Origin: Pseudomonadota bacterium
Lineage (GTDB): Bacteria; Pseudomonadota; Alphaproteobacteria; Rhodospirillales; 2-02-FULL-58-16
Direction of reading: 5' to 3'
Length of the DNA: 15,605 nt
Assembly: GCA_022560215.1 (NCBI GenBank)
Contig: JADFTO010000030.1
Coordinates: 1-15,605, forward strand
The notes under the pieces are model-generated. The model did no database searches, was not told the DNA's origin, and saw only the letters and a list, made by a program, of their open reading frames with translations. A program made the position numbers and the translations under genes. This document shows positions 1 through 6,434 of this stretch, one piece after another. Numbering within the stretch: position 1 is the stretch's first letter; the number at the start of each line of letters is the position of its first letter.

Positions 1-1
1 C

Positions 2-118
2 GCCGAAGAGCCGCCCGCTAAGGAGCCGGCAGGGGAGAAAGCGAAAAAGCCGGCCGCGGACAAGCCCGTTGCGGATTCCCCGCCGCCCGAGGACCCTTCC
101 TCATCCCCGGATAAATAG
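2..118 (+). CDS. rpsB: 30S ribosomal protein S2, C-terminal tail (partial, 5' end outside window)
   Basis: This is the last 38 codons of a gene ending in TAG at 116-118. The visible residues are almost all Pro, Ala, Glu, Asp, Lys and Ser: 10 of 38 are proline and the only aliphatic residue beyond alanine is one valine, so the segment should be disordered. No folded S2 domain is in view. The assignment rests on position, because rpsB directly precedes tsf in nearly all bacteria, and on the known habit of alphaproteobacterial S2 proteins of carrying a charged, proline-rich C-terminal extension. S2 sits on the back of the 30S subunit and is needed for S1 binding. The gene ends 48 nt before the tsf start. 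It could in principle be another protein with a low-complexity tail. Confidence 0.75.
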   Translation, partial: AEEPPAKEPAGEKAKKPAADKPVADSPPPEDPSSSPDK

Positions 119-131
119 TTTGTAATATCAA

Positions 132-151
132 AGAGTTATGTGGATAACCCT
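132..151 (+). other. Small hairpin in the rpsB-tsf spacer, just upstream of the tsf ribosome binding site
   Basis: GTTAT (135-139) and ATAAC (144-148) are complementary around a GTGG loop. The stem continues past one A/C mismatch by two further pairs. It lies four bases before the GAGAGG ribosome binding site of tsf. There is no following T-run, so it is not a classical terminator. A role in mRNA processing or in setting the S2:EF-Ts ratio is inference only. Confidence 0.3.
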
Positions 152-154
152 CAA

Positions 155-160
155 GAGAGG
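155..160 (+). promoter_or_regulatory. tsf ribosome binding site (decides the start)
   Basis: GAGAGG lies six bases upstream of the ATG at 167. The open frame extends upstream to a GTG at 140, but that codon has no Shine-Dalgarno sequence and would add nine residues unlike any EF-Ts N-terminus. The ATG at 167 gives the family-typical MTEITAAQVKELR. Confidence 0.75.
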
Positions 161-166
161 TTTAAG

Positions 167-1096
167 ATGACGGAAATTACCGCCGCCCAGGTCAAGGAAC
201 TTCGTCAGGAAACCGGCGTCGGCATGATGGATTGCAAGAAGGCGTTGCTGGAAACCGGCGGCGAGCTCGATGACGCCGTCGATTGGCTGCGCAAGAATGG
301 GTTGGCGGCCGCGGCCAGGAAAGTCGGCCGGGTCGCGGCGGACGGCCTGATCGGCCTTGCCGTCGAGGGACGTGCCGGGGCCGTCGTCGAGGTCAACGCG
401 GAAACCGATTTCGTCGCCCGCAACGAGGCCTTTCAGGAGTTCGTGAAAACGGTTGCCGCCCTGGCCCTCGAGTCCGGCGCCGGCACGCCTGAGGACCTGC
501 GGGGGGTCGCCTATCCCGATTCCGGCAGGACCGCCGGCGAACAGCTGACCCACCTGATCACCACCCTCGGCGAGAACATGATCCTGCGCCGGGTCCGCCT
601 GTGTCGTGCGGATTCCGGCGTTCTCGCGTCCTATGTGCACAATACGCTGGCGCCCGGGCTGGGCAGGATCGGCGTCCTGGTGGCCGTGGATACAAGCGCC
701 GATGGGGAGAAACTCGAAACCCTGGCCAAGCAGCTTGCCATGCACGTGGCCGCGGCCAATCCCCAGACCGTTTCCAGCGCCGATCTTGACGCGGCCGCCC
801 TGGAGCGGGAAAGGTCGATCCTCGGCGACCAGGCGCGGGCTTCGGGAAAACCCGACGACATCGTCGAAAAAATTATCGAGGGCCGCCTGCGCAAGTTCTA
901 CGAAGAGGTCTGCCTGCTCGATCAGATCTTCGTCATCGACGGCGAAACCAAGGTGGCCAAGGTCCTGGAGGCGGCGGGAAAGGAGCTTGGCTCGCCTATC
1001 ACCATCAAGGAATTTACCCGCCTCGCCCTCGGCGAGGGGGTCGAAAAGCCGGACGAGGATTTTGCCGCCGAAGTGGCGGCGGCGGCCGGCGGATAG
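167..1096 (+). CDS. tsf: Elongation factor Ts
   Basis: EF-Ts is the guanine nucleotide exchange factor that recycles EF-Tu-GDP to EF-Tu-GTP in the cytoplasm. The protein is 309 residues, slightly longer than the 283-residue E. coli protein and normal for alphaproteobacteria. The N-terminal UBA-like domain carries the first family signature, LRQETGVGMMDCKKAL, at residues 12-27. The second signature, ETDFVARN, lies at 79-86 and includes the Asp-Phe pair (D81, F82) that in E. coli inserts next to the EF-Tu magnesium site. The rest is the core and coiled-coil dimerisation region. The start at 167 is chosen from the ribosome binding site. It follows rpsB, as in most bacteria, and the two are expected to be cotranscribed. 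A 147 bp gap separates it from pyrH, the widest in the cluster. Confidence 0.97.
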   Translation: MTEITAAQVKELRQETGVGMMDCKKALLETGGELDDAVDWLRKNGLAAAARKVGRVAADGLIGLAVEGRAGAVVEVNAETDFVARNEAFQEFVKTVAALALESGAGTPEDLRGVAYPDSGRTAGEQLTHLITTLGENMILRRVRLCRADSGVLASYVHNTLAPGLGRIGVLVAVDTSADGEKLETLAKQLAMHVAAANPQTVSSADLDAAALERERSILGDQARASGKPDDIVEKIIEGRLRKFYEEVCLLDQIFVIDGETKVAKVLEAAGKELGSPITIKEFTRLALGEGVEKPDEDFAAEVAAAAGG

Positions 1097-1101
1097 GTGG
1101 G

Positions 1102-1117
1102 GGGAATCCGGATTCCC
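1102..1117. other. Perfect 16-bp palindrome after tsf
   Basis: GGGAATCCGGATTCCC is a perfect inverted repeat with no spacer, beginning five bases after the tsf stop. As RNA it could form a six-pair stem with a CCGG loop. There is no T-run behind it, so intrinsic termination is unlikely. It could be a 3' end protected by processing, or a dimeric operator. I saw no second copy in the window. Confidence 0.4.
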
Positions 1118-1135
1118 GGCTGAAAGCGGCGGAAA

Positions 1136-1164
1136 TAAACAAAGACCCGCCCCCAGCCGATAAT
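1136..1164 (+). promoter_or_regulatory. Candidate sigma70-type promoter for pyrH
   Basis: TAAACA (1136-1141, four of six matches to TTGACA) is separated by exactly 17 bases from GATAAT (1159-1164, five of six matches to TATAAT). The pair sits in a locally AT-richer patch of the only long gap on the plus strand and points at pyrH, 79 bases downstream. This is a visual consensus match, with no evidence of use. Confidence 0.3.
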
Positions 1165-1174
1165 GTAAGATCAA

Positions 1175-1194
1175 CGACTTCCGGGGGGAAATCG
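1175..1194 (+). other. Hairpin in the presumed pyrH leader
   Basis: CGACTTCC (1175-1182) and GGAAATCG (1187-1194) pair at seven of eight positions around a GGGG loop. The hairpin lies downstream of the candidate promoter and about 50 bases before the pyrH start, so it would be in the leader. No T-run follows. Any function is speculative. Confidence 0.25.
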
Positions 1195-1243
1195 TCCCGG
1201 GCGCGGCCTCTCGTCCCCTTCGACAGTGTGAACGGAATTAGCC

Positions 1244-1960
1244 ATGTCGCCCAAACCGAAATACCGGCGCGTCCTTTTGAAGCTGTCGGGTGAGGGGCTG
1301 AAGGGCGAGGGCGACCATGGGCTCGATTCGCCGACGTTCGAACGCATCGCAAACGAAATTGCATCCGTCCACGCCATGGGCGTGCAGGTTTCCCTGGTCG
1401 TCGGCGGGGGCAACATATTCCGGGGCATGTCCCCGGCCGCCTCGAACATGGAACGCGCCAGCGCCGACTACATGGGAATGCTGGCCACGGTCATCAATGC
1501 CTTGGCGCTGCAAAGCGTTCTTGAAAGGGCGGGCGTTCAGACCCGAGTCCAGTCGGCCATTCCCATGGCCATGGTCTGCGAGCCCTACATCCGCCGCAAG
1601 GCCATGCGCCACATGGAAAAAGGACGGGTCGTGATCTTCGCCGCGGGCACCGGCAATCCCTTCTTCACCACCGACACGGCGGCCGCGTTGCGCGCCGTGG
1701 AAATGGGGTGCGACGCCCTTTTGAAGGGCACCCAGGTGGACGGCGTCTATAGCGACGATCCCAAGAGCGTGAAGGACGCCGAACGGTTCGAAAGCCTCAC
1801 CTATCAGGAGGTCCTGTCGCGGAACCTCAAGGTCATGGACACCTCGGCCATCGCCCTGGCGCGCGATAACCAGGTTCCCATCCTGGTCTTTTCCATTCAC
1901 AATCCGGGGGCTTTCGCCGACGTCGTCACCGGCGCGGGAAAATATACCGTTATTTCCTAG
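1244..1960 (+). CDS. pyrH: Uridylate kinase (UMP kinase)
   Basis: PyrH phosphorylates UMP to UDP with ATP, in the de novo pyrimidine pathway. It belongs to the amino acid kinase family and is unrelated to eukaryotic UMP/CMP kinases. It is a cytoplasmic hexamer that in many bacteria is activated by GTP and inhibited by UTP. The 238 residues match the family length. An N-terminal phosphate-binding segment, RVLLKLSGEGL, lies at residues 9-19. GGGNIFRG is at 54-61. GTGNPFFTTDTAA, near 135-147, contributes to the nucleotide and UMP sites. The conserved KGTQVDGVYSDDPK follows. The ATG at 1244 has only a weak purine stretch upstream. The gene lies 19 bases before frr, the standard tsf-pyrH-frr order. 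Confidence 0.97.
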   Translation: MSPKPKYRRVLLKLSGEGLKGEGDHGLDSPTFERIANEIASVHAMGVQVSLVVGGGNIFRGMSPAASNMERASADYMGMLATVINALALQSVLERAGVQTRVQSAIPMAMVCEPYIRRKAMRHMEKGRVVIFAAGTGNPFFTTDTAAALRAVEMGCDALLKGTQVDGVYSDDPKSVKDAERFESLTYQEVLSRNLKVMDTSAIALARDNQVPILVFSIHNPGAFADVVTGAGKYTVIS

Positions 1961-1965
1961 GACTT

Positions 1966-1972
1966 AAGGAGG
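1966..1972 (+). promoter_or_regulatory. frr ribosome binding site (supports a TTG start)
   Basis: AAGGAGG, a nearly full complement to the 16S rRNA 3' end, lies seven bases upstream of the TTG at 1980. This is the strongest Shine-Dalgarno sequence I saw in the window, and it makes TTG the likely initiation codon. Confidence 0.8.
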
Positions 1973-1979
1973 CAGGACC

Positions 1980-2549
1980 TTGGGCGCGGAAGACATCGAA
2001 GCCACGAAAAAGGACATCAAGCGGCGAATGGAAGGGGCCCTGGACGTGCTGCACAGGGAATTCGCGGGTTTGCGGACGGGGCGCGCGACGACTAGCCTGC
2101 TGGAGCCGCTCATGGTAAACGCCTACGAAACCGCGATGCCCATTTCCCAGGTCGGCACCCTCGGCGTGCCCGATCCCCGGACCCTGACCGTGCAGGTGTG
2201 GGACAAGAAACTGGTCAAGGCGGTGGAAAAGGCCATTCTCGAATCGGGACTGGGGCTCAATCCCTCCATAGACGGACAACTGATACGCCTGCCTATCCCC
2301 TCTTTGACCGAGGAACGCCGCACGGAACTGGTCAAGATCGCCGGAAAGTACGCGGAGGAAACGCGCATCGCCGTCAGGAACGTGCGCCGTCATGCCATGG
2401 ACGGCCTCAAGGGCGCCGAGAAGGAGGGCGGCATTTCCCAGGACCAGCACCGCGACTACGGCAAGGAGATCCAGGACCTGACCGACGAATACGTCAAAAT
2501 GATCGACGAATCCCTGTCCAACAAGGAACAGGAAATCATGCAAGTGTGA
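1980..2549 (+). CDS. frr: Ribosome recycling factor
   Basis: RRF works with EF-G to split the post-termination ribosome so its subunits can be reused. The protein is 189 residues (E. coli 185), with the usual two-domain plan: long helices of the three-helix bundle at both ends and a small beta domain between. Recognisable family segments are MEGALDVLHREFAGLRTGRA near residues 17-36, the VQVWDKKLVKAVEKAI region, and LTEERRTELVKIAGKYAEETRIAVRNVRR toward the C-terminus. Translation starts at a TTG codon, supported by the AAGGAGG seven bases upstream and by the expected N-terminal length. The gene is 19 bases after pyrH and only four bases before uppS, so it is probably part of the same transcript. 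Confidence 0.96.
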   Translation: MGAEDIEATKKDIKRRMEGALDVLHREFAGLRTGRATTSLLEPLMVNAYETAMPISQVGTLGVPDPRTLTVQVWDKKLVKAVEKAILESGLGLNPSIDGQLIRLPIPSLTEERRTELVKIAGKYAEETRIAVRNVRRHAMDGLKGAEKEGGISQDQHRDYGKEIQDLTDEYVKMIDESLSNKEQEIMQV

Positions 2550-2553
2550 CCCG

Positions 2554-3288
2554 ATGAAGGCCGTATCCTTACAAGATCATCTCCCGCCGCCGCCCCTTCA
2601 TGTGGCCATCATCATGGACGGCAACGGCCGCTGGGCGCGGTCTCACGGACTGCCCCGGACCAGCGGACACCGGCGCGGCGCCGAGGCGGTAAGGACCGTC
2701 ATCAAAAGCGCCGTGGACTGCGGCGTATCCTATCTCACCCTGTACGGCTTTTCCTCGGAGAACTGGAGCCGGCCCGCCGACGAGGTCAATGACCTCATGG
2801 GCCTGCTTCGCTTTTACCTGAGGAGCGAGATCGCCAATCTCGAAAAGAACGGCGTCAGGCTGCGCATCATCGGCGAGAGCGATCGCCTGGCGCCGGATAT
2901 CGTCGAGCTCATCGAGCTGGCCGAGCGAAAGACGGCGGGCAACACCAAGCTCACGCTCACCATCGCCTTGAGTTACGGCGGGCGCGCCGAGATCACGGCC
3001 GCCGCCCGCCGCCTTGCCGAGGAGGTAAAGGCGGGGACCCTCGAGGCCCGCGACATCGATGACGAGGCCTTCGCCGGGCGCCTGTTCACGGCGGGCATGC
3101 CGGATCCGGACCTGCTCATCCGCACCAGCGGAGAGAAGCGCATCAGCAACTTCCTGCTCTGGCAGTTGGCCTACGCGGAGTTCGTTTTCGTCGATACCCT
3201 CTGGCCCGACTTCACCAAGGAGGACTTCGAGGAAGCCATCAGGGAGTACAATCAGCGTGAAAGACGTTTCGGCTCTTCCGGTGGCTGA
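2554..3288 (+). CDS. uppS: Undecaprenyl diphosphate synthase (di-trans,poly-cis type)
   Basis: UppS condenses eight isopentenyl diphosphates onto farnesyl diphosphate to make the C55 carrier lipid for peptidoglycan and O-antigen. It acts at the cytoplasmic face of the inner membrane. The protein is 244 residues (E. coli 253). The catalytic-site motif IMDGNGRWA gives Asp22, equivalent to the E. coli catalytic Asp26. GHRRGAEAV and LYGFSSENWSRP follow. The C-terminal family signature, RTSGEKRISNFLLWQLAYAE, starts at residue 190 and supplies the arginines and serine that bind isopentenyl diphosphate. The gene uses the ATG four bases after frr. Its end overlaps the likely cdsA start by 32 bases. 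The isoprenoid precursors come from the MEP pathway, one step of which (dxr) is encoded two genes downstream. Confidence 0.97.
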   Translation: MKAVSLQDHLPPPPLHVAIIMDGNGRWARSHGLPRTSGHRRGAEAVRTVIKSAVDCGVSYLTLYGFSSENWSRPADEVNDLMGLLRFYLRSEIANLEKNGVRLRIIGESDRLAPDIVELIELAERKTAGNTKLTLTIALSYGGRAEITAAARRLAEEVKAGTLEARDIDDEAFAGRLFTAGMPDPDLLIRTSGEKRISNFLLWQLAYAEFVFVDTLWPDFTKEDFEEAIREYNQRERRFGSSGG

Positions 3289-4108
3289 ATTGGTTAAGGA
3301 CGGGTTGGTTGTGCGCGCGCTTTCCGCCGTGGTCCTGGCGGTGCCCGTCCTGGCGGCCGTTTATTTCGGCTGGCCTTATTTTCCGCTGCTCACCGCCGCC
3401 GCCGCCCTGATCCTGGCATGGGAATGGACGAGGGTATGCGGCGGCAGGGCAGGGGCCAAATTGGTGATCCTCGGGGCATTGCTCCTGGCGGCCGTCCTGG
3501 CGGCGGCCCTGGCCGCGCCGGGCATCGCGCTCGCCGTCCTGGGAATGGGGTTCGCCCTGCTGTGGGCTCTTCCCCGCCTCGAGGGGGAGCCCGCCTCTCC
3601 CCATGGCCGCTTGTGGTTTGCAAGCGGGTCCCTTTACGTGGGCATTCCCTGCATCGCCCTGATCTGGCTTCGCGGCGACGCCGAAGCGGGGCGGCAGACC
3701 TTGATCTGGCTTTTTGCCGTCGTCTGGGCCGCCGACAGCGGCGCCTATGCCATGGGCCGCTTGATCGGCGGTCCCCGGTTGGCGCCTGCGATCAGCCCCA
3801 ACAAGACGTGGGCCGGCTTCATAGGCGGCGTCGCCTGCGCCGGTGCCGCCGGCGCCGCCCTGGCGGCCCTGTTCGGCAGGACGGGCTTGCTGCCCCTGAC
3901 CCTGGTCGGCGCCGCCATCGGGGCCGTGGCGGAGGCCGGCGACTTGATAGAATCCTGGATAAAGCGGCATTTTCACGTTAAGGACGCCAGCGACATCATT
4001 CCGGGCCATGGCGGGCTCATGGACAGGGCCGACGGCCTGTTGGCCGCGGCGGCGGCGATGGCGTTGCTGGAATTGATCGGGAAGGAAAGCGTTCTCGCAT
4101 GGTTTTAG
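3257..4108 (+). CDS. cdsA: Phosphatidate cytidylyltransferase (CDP-diacylglycerol synthase)
   Basis: CdsA is an integral inner-membrane enzyme that joins CTP and phosphatidic acid to give CDP-diacylglycerol, the precursor of all glycerophospholipids. The chosen GTG start gives 283 residues, close to the family norm. Most of the protein is strongly hydrophobic, with about eight predicted membrane segments rich in Ala, Leu and Val. The C-terminal family signature runs from about residue 233 (SWIKRHFHVKDASD) through the HGGLMDRAD stretch and includes the metal- and nucleotide-binding aspartates. The start is uncertain. GTG at 3257 has AGGGAG ten bases upstream and overlaps uppS by 32 bases. GTG 3281, TTG 3290 and GTG 3311 are in frame and possible. 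The frame stays open further upstream, but that would mean deep overlap with uppS. The end overlaps dxr by 10 bases. Confidence 0.93.
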   Translation: MKDVSALPVAELVKDGLVVRALSAVVLAVPVLAAVYFGWPYFPLLTAAAALILAWEWTRVCGGRAGAKLVILGALLLAAVLAAALAAPGIALAVLGMGFALLWALPRLEGEPASPHGRLWFASGSLYVGIPCIALIWLRGDAEAGRQTLIWLFAVVWAADSGAYAMGRLIGGPRLAPAISPNKTWAGFIGGVACAGAAGAALAALFGRTGLLPLTLVGAAIGAVAEAGDLIESWIKRHFHVKDASDIIPGHGGLMDRADGLLAAAAAMALLELIGKESVLAWF

Positions 4109-5274
4109 CCAGCGAAGAATCCCGGCCCAGGCGCATGACCATCCTGGGCTCCACCGGGTCCGTCGGCGTCAACACCGTCGATCTGATCGAAAGGCAACCG
4201 GACGACTTCATCGTCGAGGCGCTGACCGCCAACCGGAACGTGTCGGCCCTGGCGGAACAGTCCCGGCGCCTGCGCCCGAAAGTGGCGGTGGTGGCGGATC
4301 CCGATTGTTACGGGGATCTCAAGGACGCCCTGGAGGGAAGCGGCGTGGAAGCCGCCGCCGGACCCGAAGCCGTGGTCGAGGCGGCCATGAGGCCGTCCGA
4401 CTGGGTGATGGCCTCCATCGTCGGCGCCGCCGGCCTTGAACCCACCCTGGCGGCGGTCCGCCGCGGCGTCATCGTGGCCCTGGCCAACAAGGAATGCCTG
4501 GTTTCCGCCGGCCATATCATGATGAACGAAGTCGACCGCAACGGCGCCACTCTTCTGCCCGTGGATTCGGAGCACAGCGCCATATTCCAGGTGTTCGAAT
4601 TCGATCGCGCCGACAAGGTGGCTCGCATCATCCTGACCGCATCGGGCGGCCCGTTCCGGGAAAAGGATCTGAACTACATGGCCCGGGTGACGCCGGAACA
4701 GGCGATGGCCCATCCAAATTGGGACATGGGCGCCAAGATTTCCGTGGATTCGGCGACCATGATGAACAAGGGACTCGAACTGATCGAGGCCTCCCACCTA
4801 TTCCCCGTGGCGGAGGAAAACATTGAGATTCTGATTCACCCCCAGTCCGTCGTGCACAGCATGGTCGAATACGTGGACGGCTCGGTTCTGGCCCAGTTGG
4901 GGACGCCCGATATGCGCACGCCCATCGCTTACGCCCTCGGATGGCCTGAACGCATGGCCTCGCCGGCGCCCCGCCTGGCGTTGGAGGAAATCGGCCAGCT
5001 CACTTTCGAGGCGCCCGACGAGGATCGCTTCCCTGCCATGAGAGTAGCCCGCCAGGCCTTGCAAACGGGCGGCGGGGCCCCCACAATTCTCAATGCGGCC
5101 AACGAGGTGGCGGTGCAGGGATTTCTCGATCGCCGCATCGGATTCCTTGACATTGCCCGCATCGTGGAACAAACCCTCGAAAAGATTCCTAACGGCCAGA
5201 TGGAAAACCTCAGGGATGTCAGCGAGATCGATGCGGCGGCGCGGGCCGTCGCCGAGGCGTTGGTCGCCGCCTGA
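4099..5274 (+). CDS. dxr: 1-deoxy-D-xylulose 5-phosphate reductoisomerase
   Basis: Dxr converts 1-deoxy-D-xylulose 5-phosphate to 2-C-methyl-D-erythritol 4-phosphate with NADPH and a divalent metal, the committed step of the MEP isoprenoid pathway and the target of fosmidomycin. The 391 residues match the family. The N-terminal Rossmann motif GSTGSVG is at 17-23 and LANKE at 128-132. The metal-binding motif DSEHS is at 156-160 (Asp156 and Glu158, equivalent to E. coli Asp150 and Glu152). SATMMNKGLELIE at 218-230 supplies another metal-binding glutamate. The conserved HPNWDMGAKISVD stretch comes just before. The ATG at 4099 overlaps the cdsA stop by 10 bases; a second ATG at 4135 would remove part of the dinucleotide fold lead-in and is less likely. 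The gene is 24 bases upstream of rseP. Confidence 0.97.
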   Translation: MVLASEESRPRRMTILGSTGSVGVNTVDLIERQPDDFIVEALTANRNVSALAEQSRRLRPKVAVVADPDCYGDLKDALEGSGVEAAAGPEAVVEAAMRPSDWVMASIVGAAGLEPTLAAVRRGVIVALANKECLVSAGHIMMNEVDRNGATLLPVDSEHSAIFQVFEFDRADKVARIILTASGGPFREKDLNYMARVTPEQAMAHPNWDMGAKISVDSATMMNKGLELIEASHLFPVAEENIEILIHPQSVVHSMVEYVDGSVLAQLGTPDMRTPIAYALGWPERMASPAPRLALEEIGQLTFEAPDEDRFPAMRVARQALQTGGGAPTILNAANEVAVQGFLDRRIGFLDIARIVEQTLEKIPNGQMENLRDVSEIDAAARAVAEALVAA

Positions 5275-5298
5275 GGTCCGGAAAACACTAAACTGCCC

Positions 5299-6426
5299 AT
5301 GTACATACTCGAATTAATCTGGGACTACGTCATCCCCTTCCTGTTCGTGCTGACGGTCCTGATCTACGTTCATGAGTGGGGACACTACTCGATCGCGCGC
5401 TTGAACAACGTGCGCGTTGAGGTTTTTTCCATCGGATTCGGCCCGGAAATCTATGGCTGGACCAACAAAGCGGGCACCCGCTGGAAGATCAGCGCCATCC
5501 CCCTTGGCGGCTACGTCAAGATGTTCGGCGAAGACGCCATGGCGGAGAAAGAGCGGGAGCTCACGCCCGAGGAGCTCGCCGTCTCCTTCCACCAGAAGAG
5601 CCTGGGCCAAAGGGCCGCCATCGTTTCCGCCGGGCCCTTGGCGAATTTCCTGTTCGCCATCGTTCTGCTGGCCGGGTTGCTGAGCATCGTCGGAACCCCC
5701 CGGCAGATGGCCGGCGTCGGCGAAATCCTGCCAGGTTCCGCCGCCGCGGAGGCGCGAATGATGACGGGCGACCGCATAATCAGCATCAACGGCGAGCCGC
5801 TGGCCTCGTTCGATGACCTGATCGAGGTGGTCAGCGCCAATCCCGGGGTCCGCCTGGAATTCATCATCCTCCGCGACGGCCTGGAAATCCCCATCGCGGC
5901 TATTCCCCGTCCCGTGACACGTGAAAACGCGGCAGGTCAACCGGTGGTCATCGGGCAGCTTGGGGTGCGAAGCGACCCCAATCAGGTGGTCTACAGGCGT
6001 CAGAACCCCGTCCAGGCGACATTGATGGCCGTCGAGCAGACGGTCGTCATGTCCATGAAAATCCTTTCATACGTGGGCGAAATGATCAGCGGTTCCAGAA
6101 GCGCGGACGATCTAGGAGGACCGCTCAGAATCGCCCAGATGTCCGGACAAATGGCCCAGGGCGGGATCGTCAACCTGATTTTTTTCATGGCCGCGCTCTC
6201 CATCAACCTGGGCCTGATCAACCTGTTCCCGATCCCCCTCTTGGACGGAGGGCACCTGTTTTTCTACATGTTTGAGGCCGTTCTCGGTCGTCCGTTGAGC
6301 CCGCGCACCCAGGATTACGGTTTCCGTTTCGGCCTTATCCTGGTATTTTTGCTGATGATATTCGCGACATGGAATGATTTGGTTGCCTTGAAAGTGTTCG
6401 AACTCATTCGTGAGTTCATCACTTAG
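5299..6426 (+). CDS. rseP: RseP-type site-2 zinc metalloprotease
   Basis: RseP cleaves single-pass membrane proteins within the bilayer. In E. coli it releases sigma-E from its anti-sigma factor RseA and clears remnant signal peptides; the alphaproteobacterial substrates are less settled. The protein is 375 residues (E. coli 450). The zinc-binding HEWGH motif is at residues 25-29 in the first membrane segment. Next comes the IGFGPEIYGW and IPLGGYVKMFGED block typical of the family. A single PDZ domain is visible at about 125-210 (EILPGSAAAEARMMTGDRIISINGEPL), where E. coli RseP has two. The second metal-ligand motif, NLFPIPLLDGGH, includes Asp316 and His319. Several hydrophobic segments follow at the C-terminus. 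Only a weak ribosome binding site precedes the ATG. The gene lies between dxr and bamA, as is usual. Confidence 0.95.
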   Translation: MYILELIWDYVIPFLFVLTVLIYVHEWGHYSIARLNNVRVEVFSIGFGPEIYGWTNKAGTRWKISAIPLGGYVKMFGEDAMAEKERELTPEELAVSFHQKSLGQRAAIVSAGPLANFLFAIVLLAGLLSIVGTPRQMAGVGEILPGSAAAEARMMTGDRIISINGEPLASFDDLIEVVSANPGVRLEFIILRDGLEIPIAAIPRPVTRENAAGQPVVIGQLGVRSDPNQVVYRRQNPVQATLMAVEQTVVMSMKILSYVGEMISGSRSADDLGGPLRIAQMSGQMAQGGIVNLIFFMAALSINLGLINLFPIPLLDGGHLFFYMFEAVLGRPLSPRTQDYGFRFGLILVFLLMIFATWNDLVALKVFELIREFIT

Positions 6427-6430
6427 GGGG
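6425..6430 (+). promoter_or_regulatory. bamA ribosome binding site (supports a TTG start)
   Basis: AGGGGG overlaps the rseP stop codon and lies four bases upstream of the TTG at 6435. An in-frame TGA at 6411 means no ATG or GTG start is available upstream. The next ATG, at 6474, would cut into the signal peptide. A second TTG at 6444 remains possible, but its spacing is poorer. Confidence 0.55.
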
Positions 6431-6434
6431 TTAC

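Noticed and set aside
128..1174. 348-codon minus-strand open frame opposite tsf
   Set aside because: The plus strand encodes an unmistakable EF-Ts over the same bases. The antisense translation shows no family motifs and is expected in GC-rich DNA.
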